Assembly (NCBI GenBank): GCA_964244615.1
Contig: CAXTJP010000005.1
Location: forward strand, 1 to 64,000
Direction of reading: 5' to 3'
Origin: BOG-908 sp964244615
GTDB lineage: Bacteria; Pseudomonadota; Alphaproteobacteria; Acetobacterales; Acetobacteraceae
Length of the DNA: 64,000 nucleotides
Made by a program: the position numbers and the translations under genes. Under the pieces are notes generated by a model. It was given only the letters and a program-made list of their open reading frames with translations, was not told the origin of the DNA and made no database searches. Below are positions 50,823-59,191 of the stretch, in pieces. The stretch's first letter is position 1. Every line of letters begins with the position of its first letter.

Positions 50823-51451
50823 CGCGACACCTTTTCGCCGAACGGGAGCGGACCCGCCTTGGCCGGCGGCGGGGCCGGGGCCATGGACGGCACCACGTGG
50901 CGTATGCCGGCCATCAGGTAGTCCCAGCCGGTGACGAGCGTCAGCAGGGCCGCGGCCCAGAGCATGGCGGTGCCGATCACGCCGACCGGCAGGAAGCCCA
51001 GGTGGATCACGCGCGCGCCGCTGTCGCCAGCCAGCAGGGTGCCCAGCGCCGCCATCTGCAGCCCGGTCTTCCACTTGGCCAGCCGCGTCACCGGCAGGCC
51101 GACCGAGAGGCCGGCCAGGTACTCGCGCAGGCCGCTGACCAGGATCTCGCGGCACATGATGACGATGGCGGGGTACAGGCCGTGATCCGGCAGCCGGCCC
51201 TGGCCCGCCAGCACCATCAGGGTGGCGCCCACCAGCAGCTTGTCGGCGATCGGGTCCAGCATGCGGCCGAGCTCGGACAGCATCTTGCGCTGTCGGGCGA
51301 TCCGCCCGTCCAGGTAGTCGGTGATGCCGGCCAGCGCGAACACCACGCAGGCGGCGACGTCCCCGCCCGGCGTGCGGAGCGCCACCAGCGCCACCAGCAC
51401 GGGTATGGCCGCGATGCGCGACAGGGTGAGCAGCATGGGCAGGTTGGGCAT
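50819..51451 (-). CDS. pgsA: CDP-diacylglycerol--glycerol-3-phosphate phosphatidyltransferase
   Basis: 210-aa inner-membrane enzyme making phosphatidylglycerol phosphate, the first step to phosphatidylglycerol and cardiolipin. The CDP-alcohol phosphatidyltransferase signature D-x2-DG-x2-AR-x8-G-x3-D-x3-D is complete in DYLDGRIARQRKMLSELG and RMLDPIADKL. About five membrane helices. A proline/alanine-rich tail follows the last helix. It is coupled to mobB downstream by an overlapping stop. Repeat copy E lies upstream of its start. Confidence 0.94.
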   Translation of the reverse strand: MPNLPMLLTLSRIAAIPVLVALVALRTPGGDVAACVVFALAGITDYLDGRIARQRKMLSELGRMLDPIADKLLVGATLMVLAGQGRLPDHGLYPAIVIMCREILVSGLREYLAGLSVGLPVTRLAKWKTGLQMAALGTLLAGDSGARVIHLGFLPVGVIGTAMLWAAALLTLVTGWDYLMAGIRHVVPSMAPAPPPAKAGPLPFGEKVSR

Positions 51452-51493
51452 GCCGGCGCAGGATAGCGGGTTCGCCGGCTACGGCCAAAGGGC

Positions 51494-51624
51494 AAGGCAA
51501 GCGGTTCTTTTTTTACAAAAGAACCAAAAAACTCTTGTTCATTGGACGCGTGTTTTCAGAAACCGCCGCGACAGCGCTCCCAAAAGTCTTTTGCTTCTTT
51601 TCTTCAGAAAAGAAGGCCTGCCTT
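51494..51624 (-). repeat. Dispersed repeat copy E
   Basis: 131 bp, minus orientation relative to copy A. One end is AAGGCAAG (51494-51501); the other, CTGCCTT (51618-51624), reaches the stop codon of the L,D-transpeptidase gene. Both palindromes are present: GGTTCTTTTTTT with AAAAGAACC, and GCTTCTTTTCTTC with AGAAAAGAAG. The core reads CGACAGCGCTCCCAAAAGTC. Confidence 0.84.
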
Positions 51625-52124
51625 CACCGAACCTCCACCGCAACCAGTCCTTCGCCCAGCACTGTAACCAGATCGGCCAACCCCAGGGCCACGCATCCCT
51701 CGGTCGGCCCCCCATCCGGAGCGGCGACGTGCAGGAAGATGGCCGAACCGCAACCGCGCTCCACAGGGCTGTCGTTCCAGCCGAGCACCCCGACCAGGTC
51801 GTAGAGTCCGTCGCGCCGCCACAGCACCTCGTGCCGCCCCTCGTGCGGCAGCCGGACCGGCCGGTTGTAGTCGCGATGCGCCGGGTCGTCGCACCAGCCA
51901 TCCTCCGGCGCCAGCGGCTCGATCGGCACGGCGGCCCTGGGGCGGGCGATCCGGTCGGCGCGGTAGAGCACGCGGCGTATCGGCAGCAGGCCGCACGGCG
52001 TGGCCCCGTCGCCCTCCCGCTTGTGGGCGGTGATGCCGGCGCGGCCGAGGCTCGCCCGCAGGGTCTGCCGTCCGAACCGCAGCAGGCCGTCGGCACCCAC
52101 CGACGCGATGGGCCGTTCAGCCAA
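51624..52124 (-). CDS. L,D-transpeptidase (YkuD) family protein
   Basis: 166 aa. The YkuD catalytic motif is present as FLHVAAPDGGPTEGCVAL, with the histidine and nucleophilic cysteine. The whole protein is one catalytic domain (for example KREGDGATPCGLLPI, GWCDDPAHRDYNRPV). No signal peptide is visible, as in the short DUF/YafK-like subgroup. It may cross-link or trim peptidoglycan. The start overlaps the end of ribA by eight bases, suggesting co-translation despite unrelated roles. Confidence 0.87.
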   Translation of the reverse strand: MAERPIASVGADGLLRFGRQTLRASLGRAGITAHKREGDGATPCGLLPIRRVLYRADRIARPRAAVPIEPLAPEDGWCDDPAHRDYNRPVRLPHEGRHEVLWRRDGLYDLVGVLGWNDSPVERGCGSAIFLHVAAPDGGPTEGCVALGLADLVTVLGEGLVAVEVR

Positions 52125-53265
52125 GCAGGTGGCCGAAGCGTCGGGCCTTCGTCTCGAGGTAGCCGTCGTTGACGCCGTTGGCCGCGATCGCGTGGCTGAT
52201 CCGCCCGGTCACCTCCACGCCATGCGCCGTCAGCCCGGCGATCTTGTCCGGGTTGTTGGTCATCAGTCGCACCCGCGTGATGCCCAGCCGGCGCAGCATG
52301 GTGGCGGCGGCGGCGAAGCTGCGCTCGTCCGCGCCGTAGCCCAGCGCGCGGTTGGCATCGAGCGTGTCGAGCGGCGGCGCCCCGCCCTCGCCGTCCTGCA
52401 GCGCGTAGGCGCGCAGCTTGTTCACGAGGCCAATGCCGCGGCCTTCCTGGGCCATGTAGAGCACCACGCCGGCGCCCTCTGCCGACATGCGGCGGATCGC
52501 CTGGTGGAGCTGCGGGCCGCAATCGCAGCGTCGGCTGCCCAGCAGGTCGCCGGTGAAACATTCCGAATGGATGCGCACCAGCGGCGCCTGGACCAGGTCC
52601 GGCTGGCCGATCAGGATGGCCAGGTGCTCGATGCCGCCATCGCGCGGGCGGAAGGCCACCACCCTCACGTCGTCGGCCTCCTCCAGCGGCACGCGGGCTT
52701 CGGCCGCCCGCACCAGCCCCTCGGACGTGTCGACCGGGTAGGCCAGGATGTCCTCCGCCTGCACCGCCAGCAGGTCGGTGGCGACCGCACCGTCCGGTGC
52801 GGCGGCGGCCACCAGCATGGCGGGCAGCAGCCGGCCGAGCTTGGCCAGGAGCAGGCAGGCTTCTGCCGTCTCCGCGTGCCAGGGCGCCGGGCCGGCGGGG
52901 CCCGCCAGCAGACGATCGGGGTCGGCCGGCCGCGCCGTGGGATCGGCCAGGCCGCGCAGCAGCGCCACGTCCAGCCGGCTGGCGTGCAGGGGGACGGCTA
53001 CCGTCGCCAGGTCCTCACCACCGACCAGGGCAGGCGCCGCCAACCCCGCCGCCCGGGACGGCGCAACCAGCAGCATCGGCTGCGCGCCCGGTGCCATACC
53101 GGCCAGGAACTCATCGAGGGTCGCCGGTGTCGCGGTCTCCGCCGGCAGGGCGAGCACACGCTCGCCGCCGCCCGCCACGATCACGGCCACGCCGCGGCGC
53201 AGTTCGCCAACCGCTCGGTTGACGGCGCGGCCGGCGACGCCGGTTCGGAACGAGCTGTGGTTCAT
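52117..53265 (-). CDS. ribA: GTP cyclohydrolase II with degenerate RibB-like N-terminal domain
   Basis: 382 aa. The C-terminal half is a complete GTP cyclohydrolase II: zinc cysteines in HSECFTGDLLGSRRCDCG, the QEGRGIGLVNKLRAYALQD active-site stretch and MTNNPDKIAGL. It opens GTP to give the first riboflavin precursor. The N-terminal about 170 residues resemble a 3,4-dihydroxy-2-butanone-phosphate synthase domain that has lost its recognisable active-site motifs. Long RibA proteins of this form are common in alphaproteobacteria. ATG at 53265; the weak upstream extension looks non-coding. Confidence 0.92.
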   Translation of the reverse strand: MNHSSFRTGVAGRAVNRAVGELRRGVAVIVAGGGERVLALPAETATPATLDEFLAGMAPGAQPMLLVAPSRAAGLAAPALVGGEDLATVAVPLHASRLDVALLRGLADPTARPADPDRLLAGPAGPAPWHAETAEACLLLAKLGRLLPAMLVAAAAPDGAVATDLLAVQAEDILAYPVDTSEGLVRAAEARVPLEEADDVRVVAFRPRDGGIEHLAILIGQPDLVQAPLVRIHSECFTGDLLGSRRCDCGPQLHQAIRRMSAEGAGVVLYMAQEGRGIGLVNKLRAYALQDGEGGAPPLDTLDANRALGYGADERSFAAAATMLRRLGITRVRLMTNNPDKIAGLTAHGVEVTGRISHAIAANGVNDGYLETKARRFGHLLG

Positions 53266-53496
53266 CGTCGTGGCTGCCTGCCGATCCGCGCTATCCGTCG
53301 TGCCAAGTGGTCGGGCCTTCCGTTCCATAGGTCGGGCATTCGTGCGCGTAAACAAGGCCGCACCGACCGGCGCGGCACGCGCCGGTCTGCAACCCACTCT
53401 GAAATCAAAAAGTTTTGCAACCGATCCGGCACGAACCTGCTTAGGTCGTCAACGAACGCGCGACCGCCGGTCCCGCCATCCATGGAGAGCACCTGA

Positions 53497-54204
53497 ATGT
53501 CGGGCGAACGCCCTATCCTGATCGTCGATGACGACCGGTCCCTGCGCGAGGAGTTGGCGGCTCAGTTGCAGGTGGATGGCGAGTTCACCGCCGACGAGGC
53601 CGCCTCGGTCAGCGAGGCCGACGCCAAGATACAGAAGCACGAGGCCCGGTTCGACGCCATCATCCTCGATGTCGGCCTGCCGGACGGAGACGGGCGGGAT
53701 CTGTGTGCCGAGCTGCGCCGCAAGGGCCTGCGCATGCCGATCATCATGCTCACCGGGTCCGACGAGGAGGCCGACGTGGTGCGTGGTCTCGAAGCCGGCG
53801 CCAACGACTACATCGCCAAGCCGTTCCGGCTGAACGAACTGCTGGCCAGGCTGCGCGCGCAGCTCCGCATCTTCGAGAACTCCGAGGACGCGGTGTTCAC
53901 CATCGGGCCCTACACCTTCCGCCCGTCGGCCAAGCTGCTGCAGGAGCCGCAGCGCAACCGCCGCATCCGCCTGACCGAGAAGGAGGCGGCGATCCTCAAG
54001 TTTTTGTACCGCGCCGGCACGCGGCCGGTCGCTCGGCAGATCCTGCTGAACGAGGTCTGGGGCTACAACGCCGCGGTGACGACCCACACGCTGGAGACCC
54101 ACATCTACCGCCTGCGGCAAAAGATCGAGCCCGATCCGGCCAATGCCCGCCTGCTGGTGACCGAAGGCGGCGGCTACCGCCTGGACCCGGCGGCGCACGC
54201 CTGA
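53497..54204 (+). CDS. OmpR/PhoB-family response regulator
   Basis: 235 aa. The receiver domain (1-120) has the acidic pocket DDD at 11-13, phospho-acceptor D58 in IILDVGLPDGDG, T86 in MLTGSDEE and the lysine of AKPF. A winged-helix DNA-binding domain (about 130-232) carries RLTEKEAAILKFL and LETHIYRLRQKIEP. No histidine kinase is adjacent, so it is an orphan here. ATG preceded by GGAGAG. It is convergent with xth, two bases apart. Confidence 0.92.
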   Translation: MSGERPILIVDDDRSLREELAAQLQVDGEFTADEAASVSEADAKIQKHEARFDAIILDVGLPDGDGRDLCAELRRKGLRMPIIMLTGSDEEADVVRGLEAGANDYIAKPFRLNELLARLRAQLRIFENSEDAVFTIGPYTFRPSAKLLQEPQRNRRIRLTEKEAAILKFLYRAGTRPVARQILLNEVWGYNAAVTTHTLETHIYRLRQKIEPDPANARLLVTEGGGYRLDPAAHA

Positions 54205-54206
54205 CG

Positions 54207-55001
54207 CTAGTCCCGCAGCTCCAGCATGACCGGCACGTGGTCGGAGGTTTGCGGCCAGTCGCGGGCGTCCTTCAAGACCTCCATACGGGTCAGCGCGGGC
54301 ACCAGGTCCGGGCTGACCCAGATATGGTCCAGGCGTCGGCCGCGGTCGGAGCGGCGCCAGTCCTGGTTGCGGTAGGACCACCAGGTGTAGAGCTTCTCGT
54401 CCTCGGGGACGAAATGGCGGATGGCGTCGCGGAACCCGGCCTGCAGCCAGGCCTGCAGGTGCGCCACCTCCACCGGCGTGTGGCTGACCACGCCGAGCAG
54501 CTGCTTGTGGCTCCACACGTCGTGTTCGAGCGGCGCGATGTTCAGGTCGCCCACCAGCACGGTGCCCGGCCGGACGCCGGCGGCGGCGAACCACGCCGTG
54601 CACTCCGCGACGAAATCGAGCTTGTGGGCGAACTTGATGTTGGCGGTGCGGTCCGGGACGTCGCCGCCGGCGGGCACGTAGAAATCGTGCAGCTCCAGCG
54701 GGTTGCCTGGGCGGTCGATCCGGACCGCGAGGTGCCGGCAATCGCCACGGCTGCACCAGTCCGGCGCGGTAATCTCGGTCATCGGCAGCCGGGAGAGCAC
54801 GGCCACGCCGTTGTAGCCCTTCATGCCCCGCCGGGCGAAATGCGGGTAGCCTAGCCGCGCCGGCGCGTCGTCCGGGAACAGCGCGTCGGGCACCTTGGTC
54901 TCCTGCAGGCAGATCACGTCGGGGTCCAGCGTCGCGACCAGCCGCTCGAGCAGCGCCAGGCGAAGCCGGAGCGAGTTGATGTTCCAGGTGACGATCCGCA
55001 T
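54207..55001 (-). CDS. xth: Exodeoxyribonuclease III
   Basis: 264-aa AP endonuclease/3'-5' exonuclease for base excision repair. Exonuclease-endonuclease-phosphatase motifs: MRIVTWNINSLRLRL, LQETKVPDALFP, RRGMKGYNGVAVLSR, GDLNIAPLEHDVW, RRLDHIWVSP and the final TSDHVPVML. The ATG at 55001 gives the normal N-terminus. It is divergent from the unknown two-gene operon. Confidence 0.95.
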   Translation of the reverse strand: MRIVTWNINSLRLRLALLERLVATLDPDVICLQETKVPDALFPDDAPARLGYPHFARRGMKGYNGVAVLSRLPMTEITAPDWCSRGDCRHLAVRIDRPGNPLELHDFYVPAGGDVPDRTANIKFAHKLDFVAECTAWFAAAGVRPGTVLVGDLNIAPLEHDVWSHKQLLGVVSHTPVEVAHLQAWLQAGFRDAIRHFVPEDEKLYTWWSYRNQDWRRSDRGRRLDHIWVSPDLVPALTRMEVLKDARDWPQTSDHVPVMLELRD

Positions 55002-55112
55002 GGCGCCCGCGTGCCGCAGCCGCCGTAACGGTGCAAGCCCCCGCGGTCCGGCGCGCACGCGAACGCCGCCTTAACGTTTTCGTCCGACCATCCGCCTGAC
55101 CGTGCCGGAAGG

Positions 55113-56222
55113 ATGAAGCTCGTGACGCCGCTGGACGAACATAATTGGCAGCCGGCCACCCTGCGCGAACGCGGTGTGGCGGTGTCGTTCACGAGCCCGA
55201 TGCTGGCCGGCGCGCGCATCCGGCTGTCCGAGCGCCGGTCCGACCTGCTGGTGCCGCACCCCGGGGGGGCGCGTGGTGTCTACATCTTCGCCCTGGCCTC
55301 GCTGGCCGAGTTCTGCGTGCCGACGCTGCACGATCTGCGTCTGGCCGAACGCCTGGCCACCCTGCGTCCACCGACTCCGGCCAGCGTGCGCCTGGCCGCC
55401 CGCGCCGTGGCCGCCGAGGGGACGGCGGGACGGGCGGCTGCAGCGGCCGCCGCCGCCGCCGCTGCACACGATCGGCAGGCCAGGGCGCATTTCGAGTCTA
55501 CCCTCCTGAACGCCCTGCCGCACCAGGTCGGGCCGCGGGGAAACGTGGTCTCCGACAAGCGCGGGGCGCAGGCGGTGCTCAAACTGGCAAACCGGACGGG
55601 ACGGGACGCGGAAGCCGTCAGGGCCGATATCGGCCTGCTGTCCGATGCGCTGGCGGCGGCGGGGCTCGATGCCTGCGTCGGCGGTGGCGGCCTGCCCACC
55701 CCCGGTGATGCGCAGGCCGGACGATGCAGGGCGCTGCTCGGTTCCATCCAGTCGATGTGCCACGCCTTGCTGGCTTGGGCCGCCGCGCGCGGGCCGGACG
55801 ATGCCTGCGACCAGGTGGCCGCGGTCGCTGCCGCCACCTGGGGCGCCGGGCGCCTGCTGCTGGCCGCGTCGCAGAAGCTGCTGGAAGACCCCGTTGCCCT
55901 GCTGGACGCATGGGCCGCCAGCCCGGACAACGTGACCGCCAGGCTCTGCCGGCCGGACTGGCTGCTGGACGGCTGGGAGCATCTCTGCCTGCTCTGGCTT
56001 GTGGCCGAAACCGATGCGGAGCGGGCGGAGGCCGTGGCCGAAATCCGCGCCTTGCTGCCCCCCATCCCTGCCGAGGCGGAAGCCTGGCTCGGGCAGGTGC
56101 CCGACCTGCTGGCCCCGCTGCGTGGACGCCGCGCGGCGTCCGCAGGCAGCACAAGCCGCTCGCCAAGCCAGCTCGTGGCCCTGGTGGCGCGCAACGAGCG
56201 CATCCGGGCGCTGGCGGCGTGA
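55113..56222 (+). CDS. Unknown alanine-rich helical protein, first of two
   Basis: 369 aa, soluble, almost all helical and very rich in alanine. It starts MKLVTPLDEHNWQPATLRERG with GGAAGG nearby. An alanine run (about 108-119) separates an N-terminal beta/helical part from a helical body with SIQSMCHALLAWAAARGPDD and PDWLLDGWEHLCLLWLVAETDAERAEAV. No domain recognised, no signal peptide, no membrane helix. The next gene starts inside its stop codon (GTGA), and both are of similar helical character, so they probably form a complex. Confidence 0.6.
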   Translation: MKLVTPLDEHNWQPATLRERGVAVSFTSPMLAGARIRLSERRSDLLVPHPGGARGVYIFALASLAEFCVPTLHDLRLAERLATLRPPTPASVRLAARAVAAEGTAGRAAAAAAAAAAAHDRQARAHFESTLLNALPHQVGPRGNVVSDKRGAQAVLKLANRTGRDAEAVRADIGLLSDALAAAGLDACVGGGGLPTPGDAQAGRCRALLGSIQSMCHALLAWAAARGPDDACDQVAAVAAATWGAGRLLLAASQKLLEDPVALLDAWAASPDNVTARLCRPDWLLDGWEHLCLLWLVAETDAERAEAVAEIRALLPPIPAEAEAWLGQVPDLLAPLRGRRAASAGSTSRSPSQLVALVARNERIRALAA

Positions 56223-57484
56223 GCGTCGTGCTGGCCCAGGCACCGCCGGCCAACCCGGCGCAGAACCTGCGCGAGGTCCGCCGCGGCGTGGCACAGGCCG
56301 GCGACGCGCAGGTGCTGCAGGTGCTGCGCATGGTGGACGCCCTGGAGGAGCGCGGGGCCACGGACGCGGTACTGGACCAGGTCAGGCCGCGGCTGCGCGC
56401 CATCAAGCCTGCCCGGCCGCTGCGCTTCGCGCGGTTGCTGTTCATGCCGCTCGACCCGCTGATCGTGGTGCCGAAAGCGTGGCGGGCCGGCACGCCGTTC
56501 CTGCCGCGCACCGCCCTGATGGTGCTCGCACGTGCCGTCCGGCTGATGATGGCCGACGATACGGCGCAGATCGGCAGCCTCGCCAGGATCGACGCGATGA
56601 TCGAAGGTGCGAACACCGATGACGCCGCCATCGTCCGCCAGGCCGGAAGCCTCCTGTGGCCCTGTGCTGCGGATAGGCTGGGCCGCCTGGGTGCGGCGCC
56701 CGAGCCCGACCGGCTTGCCGCCTGCAGCGCCGAGTGGGCCGCGGAAGGACTGTCGCGCACCGAACTGCAGCCATTGGCGCTGGCGCTGGCGCACATCCTG
56801 GCGCACGCACAGGCGCTGCACGACCACGACCACGCCGGGGCCAGGATCGAGGAGCCGGCGCTACTCGATATGCTGGCCGGCAGCCAGTCGGCCGGCGCGC
56901 GCGCCTGCGGCATGATGCTGAGCCTGCTCGTTCTCCGCCTGCCCGAGGCAGCGCCTGCCCTGCTCGGCGCCGCGCAGGCGGCTGCCGGCCTGCGGCCGCT
57001 GGCCGAGGCGGCCGTCGAGACGGCGCTCGCCTGGCTTGAGGCCGAGACCGCCGATCAGCGCACGACCATCGTGAACGTGGCGACGATCGAGCTCGGCCGG
57101 CAGACCGCCCTTCTGAACGCCCTGGCCGACCAGCCGGGCGCCACCCGTCGTCGCCGCGTGGCGGAGGTGAAGGGACAGCTGCTGACCGGCTGCCTGCACC
57201 GGCTGGAGGCGTCGCTGCAGGAGCGGGTCATGGCGCCGCTGCGAACGCTGCCCGCGAACCCCGAACAACGCGACGTGGCACTGGACGCGCTGGAGGACAC
57301 GGCCCGCACGCTGCGCCGCTTCGAGGTCGAGGCGCGCCGGCTTGGCGCGTCCGCCAAGTTCGACGCCATGGCGCAGGATGCCTGCGCCGCGGTGGTGGGA
57401 GCGTCCTGCTTGTCCCGCATGGACCGTGCGCGACTGGTGGAGATTCTCGCCGGGCCTGCGGCAGCGCTTGCCCTGCTGGCGTGA
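56219..57484 (+). CDS. Unknown alanine-rich helical protein, second of two
   Basis: 421 aa from the GTG at 56219 that overlaps the preceding stop; a GTG at 56228 is an alternative. Helical throughout, with a proline-containing patch RFARLLFMPLDPLIVVPKAWRAGTPFLPR and a C-terminal half of leucine-rich helices (ELGRQTALLNALADQPGATRRRR, ARTLRRFEVEARRLG). No known domain, signal or membrane helix. Coupled to the 369-aa gene. Convergent with a lipoprotein gene 55 bases away. Confidence 0.62.
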   Translation: MSVVLAQAPPANPAQNLREVRRGVAQAGDAQVLQVLRMVDALEERGATDAVLDQVRPRLRAIKPARPLRFARLLFMPLDPLIVVPKAWRAGTPFLPRTALMVLARAVRLMMADDTAQIGSLARIDAMIEGANTDDAAIVRQAGSLLWPCAADRLGRLGAAPEPDRLAACSAEWAAEGLSRTELQPLALALAHILAHAQALHDHDHAGARIEEPALLDMLAGSQSAGARACGMMLSLLVLRLPEAAPALLGAAQAAAGLRPLAEAAVETALAWLEAETADQRTTIVNVATIELGRQTALLNALADQPGATRRRRVAEVKGQLLTGCLHRLEASLQERVMAPLRTLPANPEQRDVALDALEDTARTLRRFEVEARRLGASAKFDAMAQDACAAVVGASCLSRMDRARLVEILAGPAAALALLA

Positions 57485-57539
57485 GGCGAGCCCAGGAGCT
57501 CGCCCCTGGACTTAGCCGGCGACCGCGGCCCAGGTCCCG

Positions 57540-58412
57540 TCACCGTTTCCTTCCGGAAAAATTGGTGATCACCTCGCGCACGCCGCCGGCAGCCTCGTCG
57601 GCCACCACGGCCGCCACCTCGCCCCAGGCATGATCCAGCGAGCCGCGCGGGATGTCGTGCCCCTGGGCCACGTCGCCCGCGACACGGCCGGAAGGATCGC
57701 TGACGACCCAGTGGATCTCCACCTGCTGCTGGCCGCCCGGCTCGTCCGTCATCTTCACCGTGCCGCGCAGGGTGAAGTCCGCCGAGGCCGCCTGCGGCAC
57801 CAGCAGGTCGCCGGTCTGCGGCAGCTTCAGCCGCATGTGGCGGGCCAGCGCCGCGTTGCCGTCGCCCGGCGCACCGGTGACGCCGCCGAACCAGATACGC
57901 GCCGGCCGGTTGTAGAGGCTGTTCGGATCGGTCTGCTTGATCGTCGTGTCCACCGCCCGGAGCAGGGCCAGAACCTGCGGTGCCGCTTCCGCCGCTGTCC
58001 GTTGCAGCGCGGCCGGATCGCCCTGCGCCCAGTTCGCGGCCGCGACCGGTGAGCCCGAGACGTCGCCACGATCACCCCCCTTGGGGTCGATCAGCGCGTA
58101 ATGCGGCAGCACCTGGCTCCCCTGCAGCCGCGCCGACAGCCGCAGAACCCAGTCGCCGGGATGCGGCAGGGTGGTAAAGGCCGGCACCTCCTGGGCGACC
58201 AGCGCCCCGGACACCGCATGCGCCCAGGCTTCCGCGTCGTGCGCGGGCAGCAGCCCGTCCGACGGTGCCGGCACCGTCAGGCGTGGCGGTGGCGGCCGGC
58301 TGAGCTGCAGCGCCGCCGCACCGGGCCGCCCGGCGAACGGCCGCGGTAGGTCGCCGCACCCGGCAAGGGCGAGGCTGGCGAGAACCGGCCAGGCCAAAGG
58401 GGCGCGCCTCAC
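57540..58412 (-). CDS. Putative lipoprotein
   Basis: 290 aa from a GTG at 58412 that overlaps the PgeF stop codon (GTGA) and has GGGAGG ahead. The N-terminus RRAPLAWPVLASLALAGCGD is a clear lipoprotein signal with a LALAGC lipobox. The body is a beta-rich envelope domain (GDWVLRLSARLQGSQVLPHYALID, FTLRGTVKMTDEPGGQQQVEIHWVVSDPSGRVAGDV). No enzyme motif. As last gene of the lgt-midA-pgeF operon, it is itself a probable substrate of the Lgt encoded at the other end. Confidence 0.78.
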   Translation of the reverse strand: MRRAPLAWPVLASLALAGCGDLPRPFAGRPGAAALQLSRPPPPRLTVPAPSDGLLPAHDAEAWAHAVSGALVAQEVPAFTTLPHPGDWVLRLSARLQGSQVLPHYALIDPKGGDRGDVSGSPVAAANWAQGDPAALQRTAAEAAPQVLALLRAVDTTIKQTDPNSLYNRPARIWFGGVTGAPGDGNAALARHMRLKLPQTGDLLVPQAASADFTLRGTVKMTDEPGGQQQVEIHWVVSDPSGRVAGDVAQGHDIPRGSLDHAWGEVAAVVADEAAGGVREVITNFSGRKR

Positions 58413-59191
58413 CGCCCGCCTCCCGGCACGTCCGTCAGCACGATGGCCGAAAGCTGGTGGCCGATCGGGCCGCCGCCCGACAGGGTGCGCCGGCGGTGGC
58501 TGAAGAAGCTGTCCGCCTCGGCGCAGGTGTCCCGGCCAAGCCAGCGCGCCTGCACGCCCGCTGCCGCCAGGCGCGTCAGGCAGTAGCCCGGCAGGTCGAA
58601 CTGCCAATGGCCCGGCCGCGCTCCCGGCGCGAAGAAGCGCTCGCCGGCCGGCTCACGGGCGAGCACCGCGTCGCGCAGGTCGTCTGCCACCTCGTAGCTC
58701 GCCGGTGCGATGCACGGGCCGACCGCCGCCACGATTCGAGGCCGCGTCGCGCCCAGCGCCTCCATCGCCGCCAGGCTCGCCTCCAGCACCCCGTCCAGCG
58801 CCCCGCGCCACCCGGCATGGGCGGCCCCCACCACGCCGGCGGCGGCGTCGTGAAGCAGCACCGGCGCGCAATCGGCGGTGATCACCCCGAGCGCGATGCC
58901 CGGCGTCGCGGTCACCATCGCGTCGGCACGCGGCCCGGCGCCCTCCGGCCAGGGCTCGGTTACCGGCACCACCGTGCAGCCATGCACCTGGGTCACGCCA
59001 ACCAGGCGGGTGGCCGACACACCAAGCGCGGCCGCGATCGACGCGCGGTTTTGCCGCACGCGCTGTCTGTCGTCGCCGCCCGACAGGCTGGCGTTGAGGC
59101 TGGCATACGGCCCCTCGGACACGCCGCCCCGACGGGTGAAGAAGCCGTGGTTGGCGGCCAGGTTCGGCGCGGTCAGCCGTTCGGCGGTCAT
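58409..59191 (-). CDS. pgeF: Multicopper-oxidase-fold purine nucleoside phosphorylase (laccase domain)
   Basis: 260-aa YfiH/PgeF/LACC1-family protein. The zinc/active-site ligands are in QVHGCTVVPV, TADCAPVLLHD, AHAGWRGALDGVL and VGPCIAPASYEV. Family members phosphorylate-cleave purine nucleosides and, in some bacteria, edit peptidoglycan precursors. The start is the ATG at 59191, overlapping the methyltransferase stop (ATGA). Confidence 0.92.
   Translation of the reverse strand: MTAERLTAPNLAANHGFFTRRGGVSEGPYASLNASLSGGDDRQRVRQNRASIAAALGVSATRLVGVTQVHGCTVVPVTEPWPEGAGPRADAMVTATPGIALGVITADCAPVLLHDAAAGVVGAAHAGWRGALDGVLEASLAAMEALGATRPRIVAAVGPCIAPASYEVADDLRDAVLAREPAGERFFAPGARPGHWQFDLPGYCLTRLAAAGVQARWLGRDTCAEADSFFSHRRRTLSGGGPIGHQLSAIVLTDVPGGGR

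Noticed and set aside
53266..53496. FMN riboswitch ahead of ribA
   Set aside because: The 231-bp gap between ribA and the response regulator shows no conserved RFN-type sequence that I can recognise.
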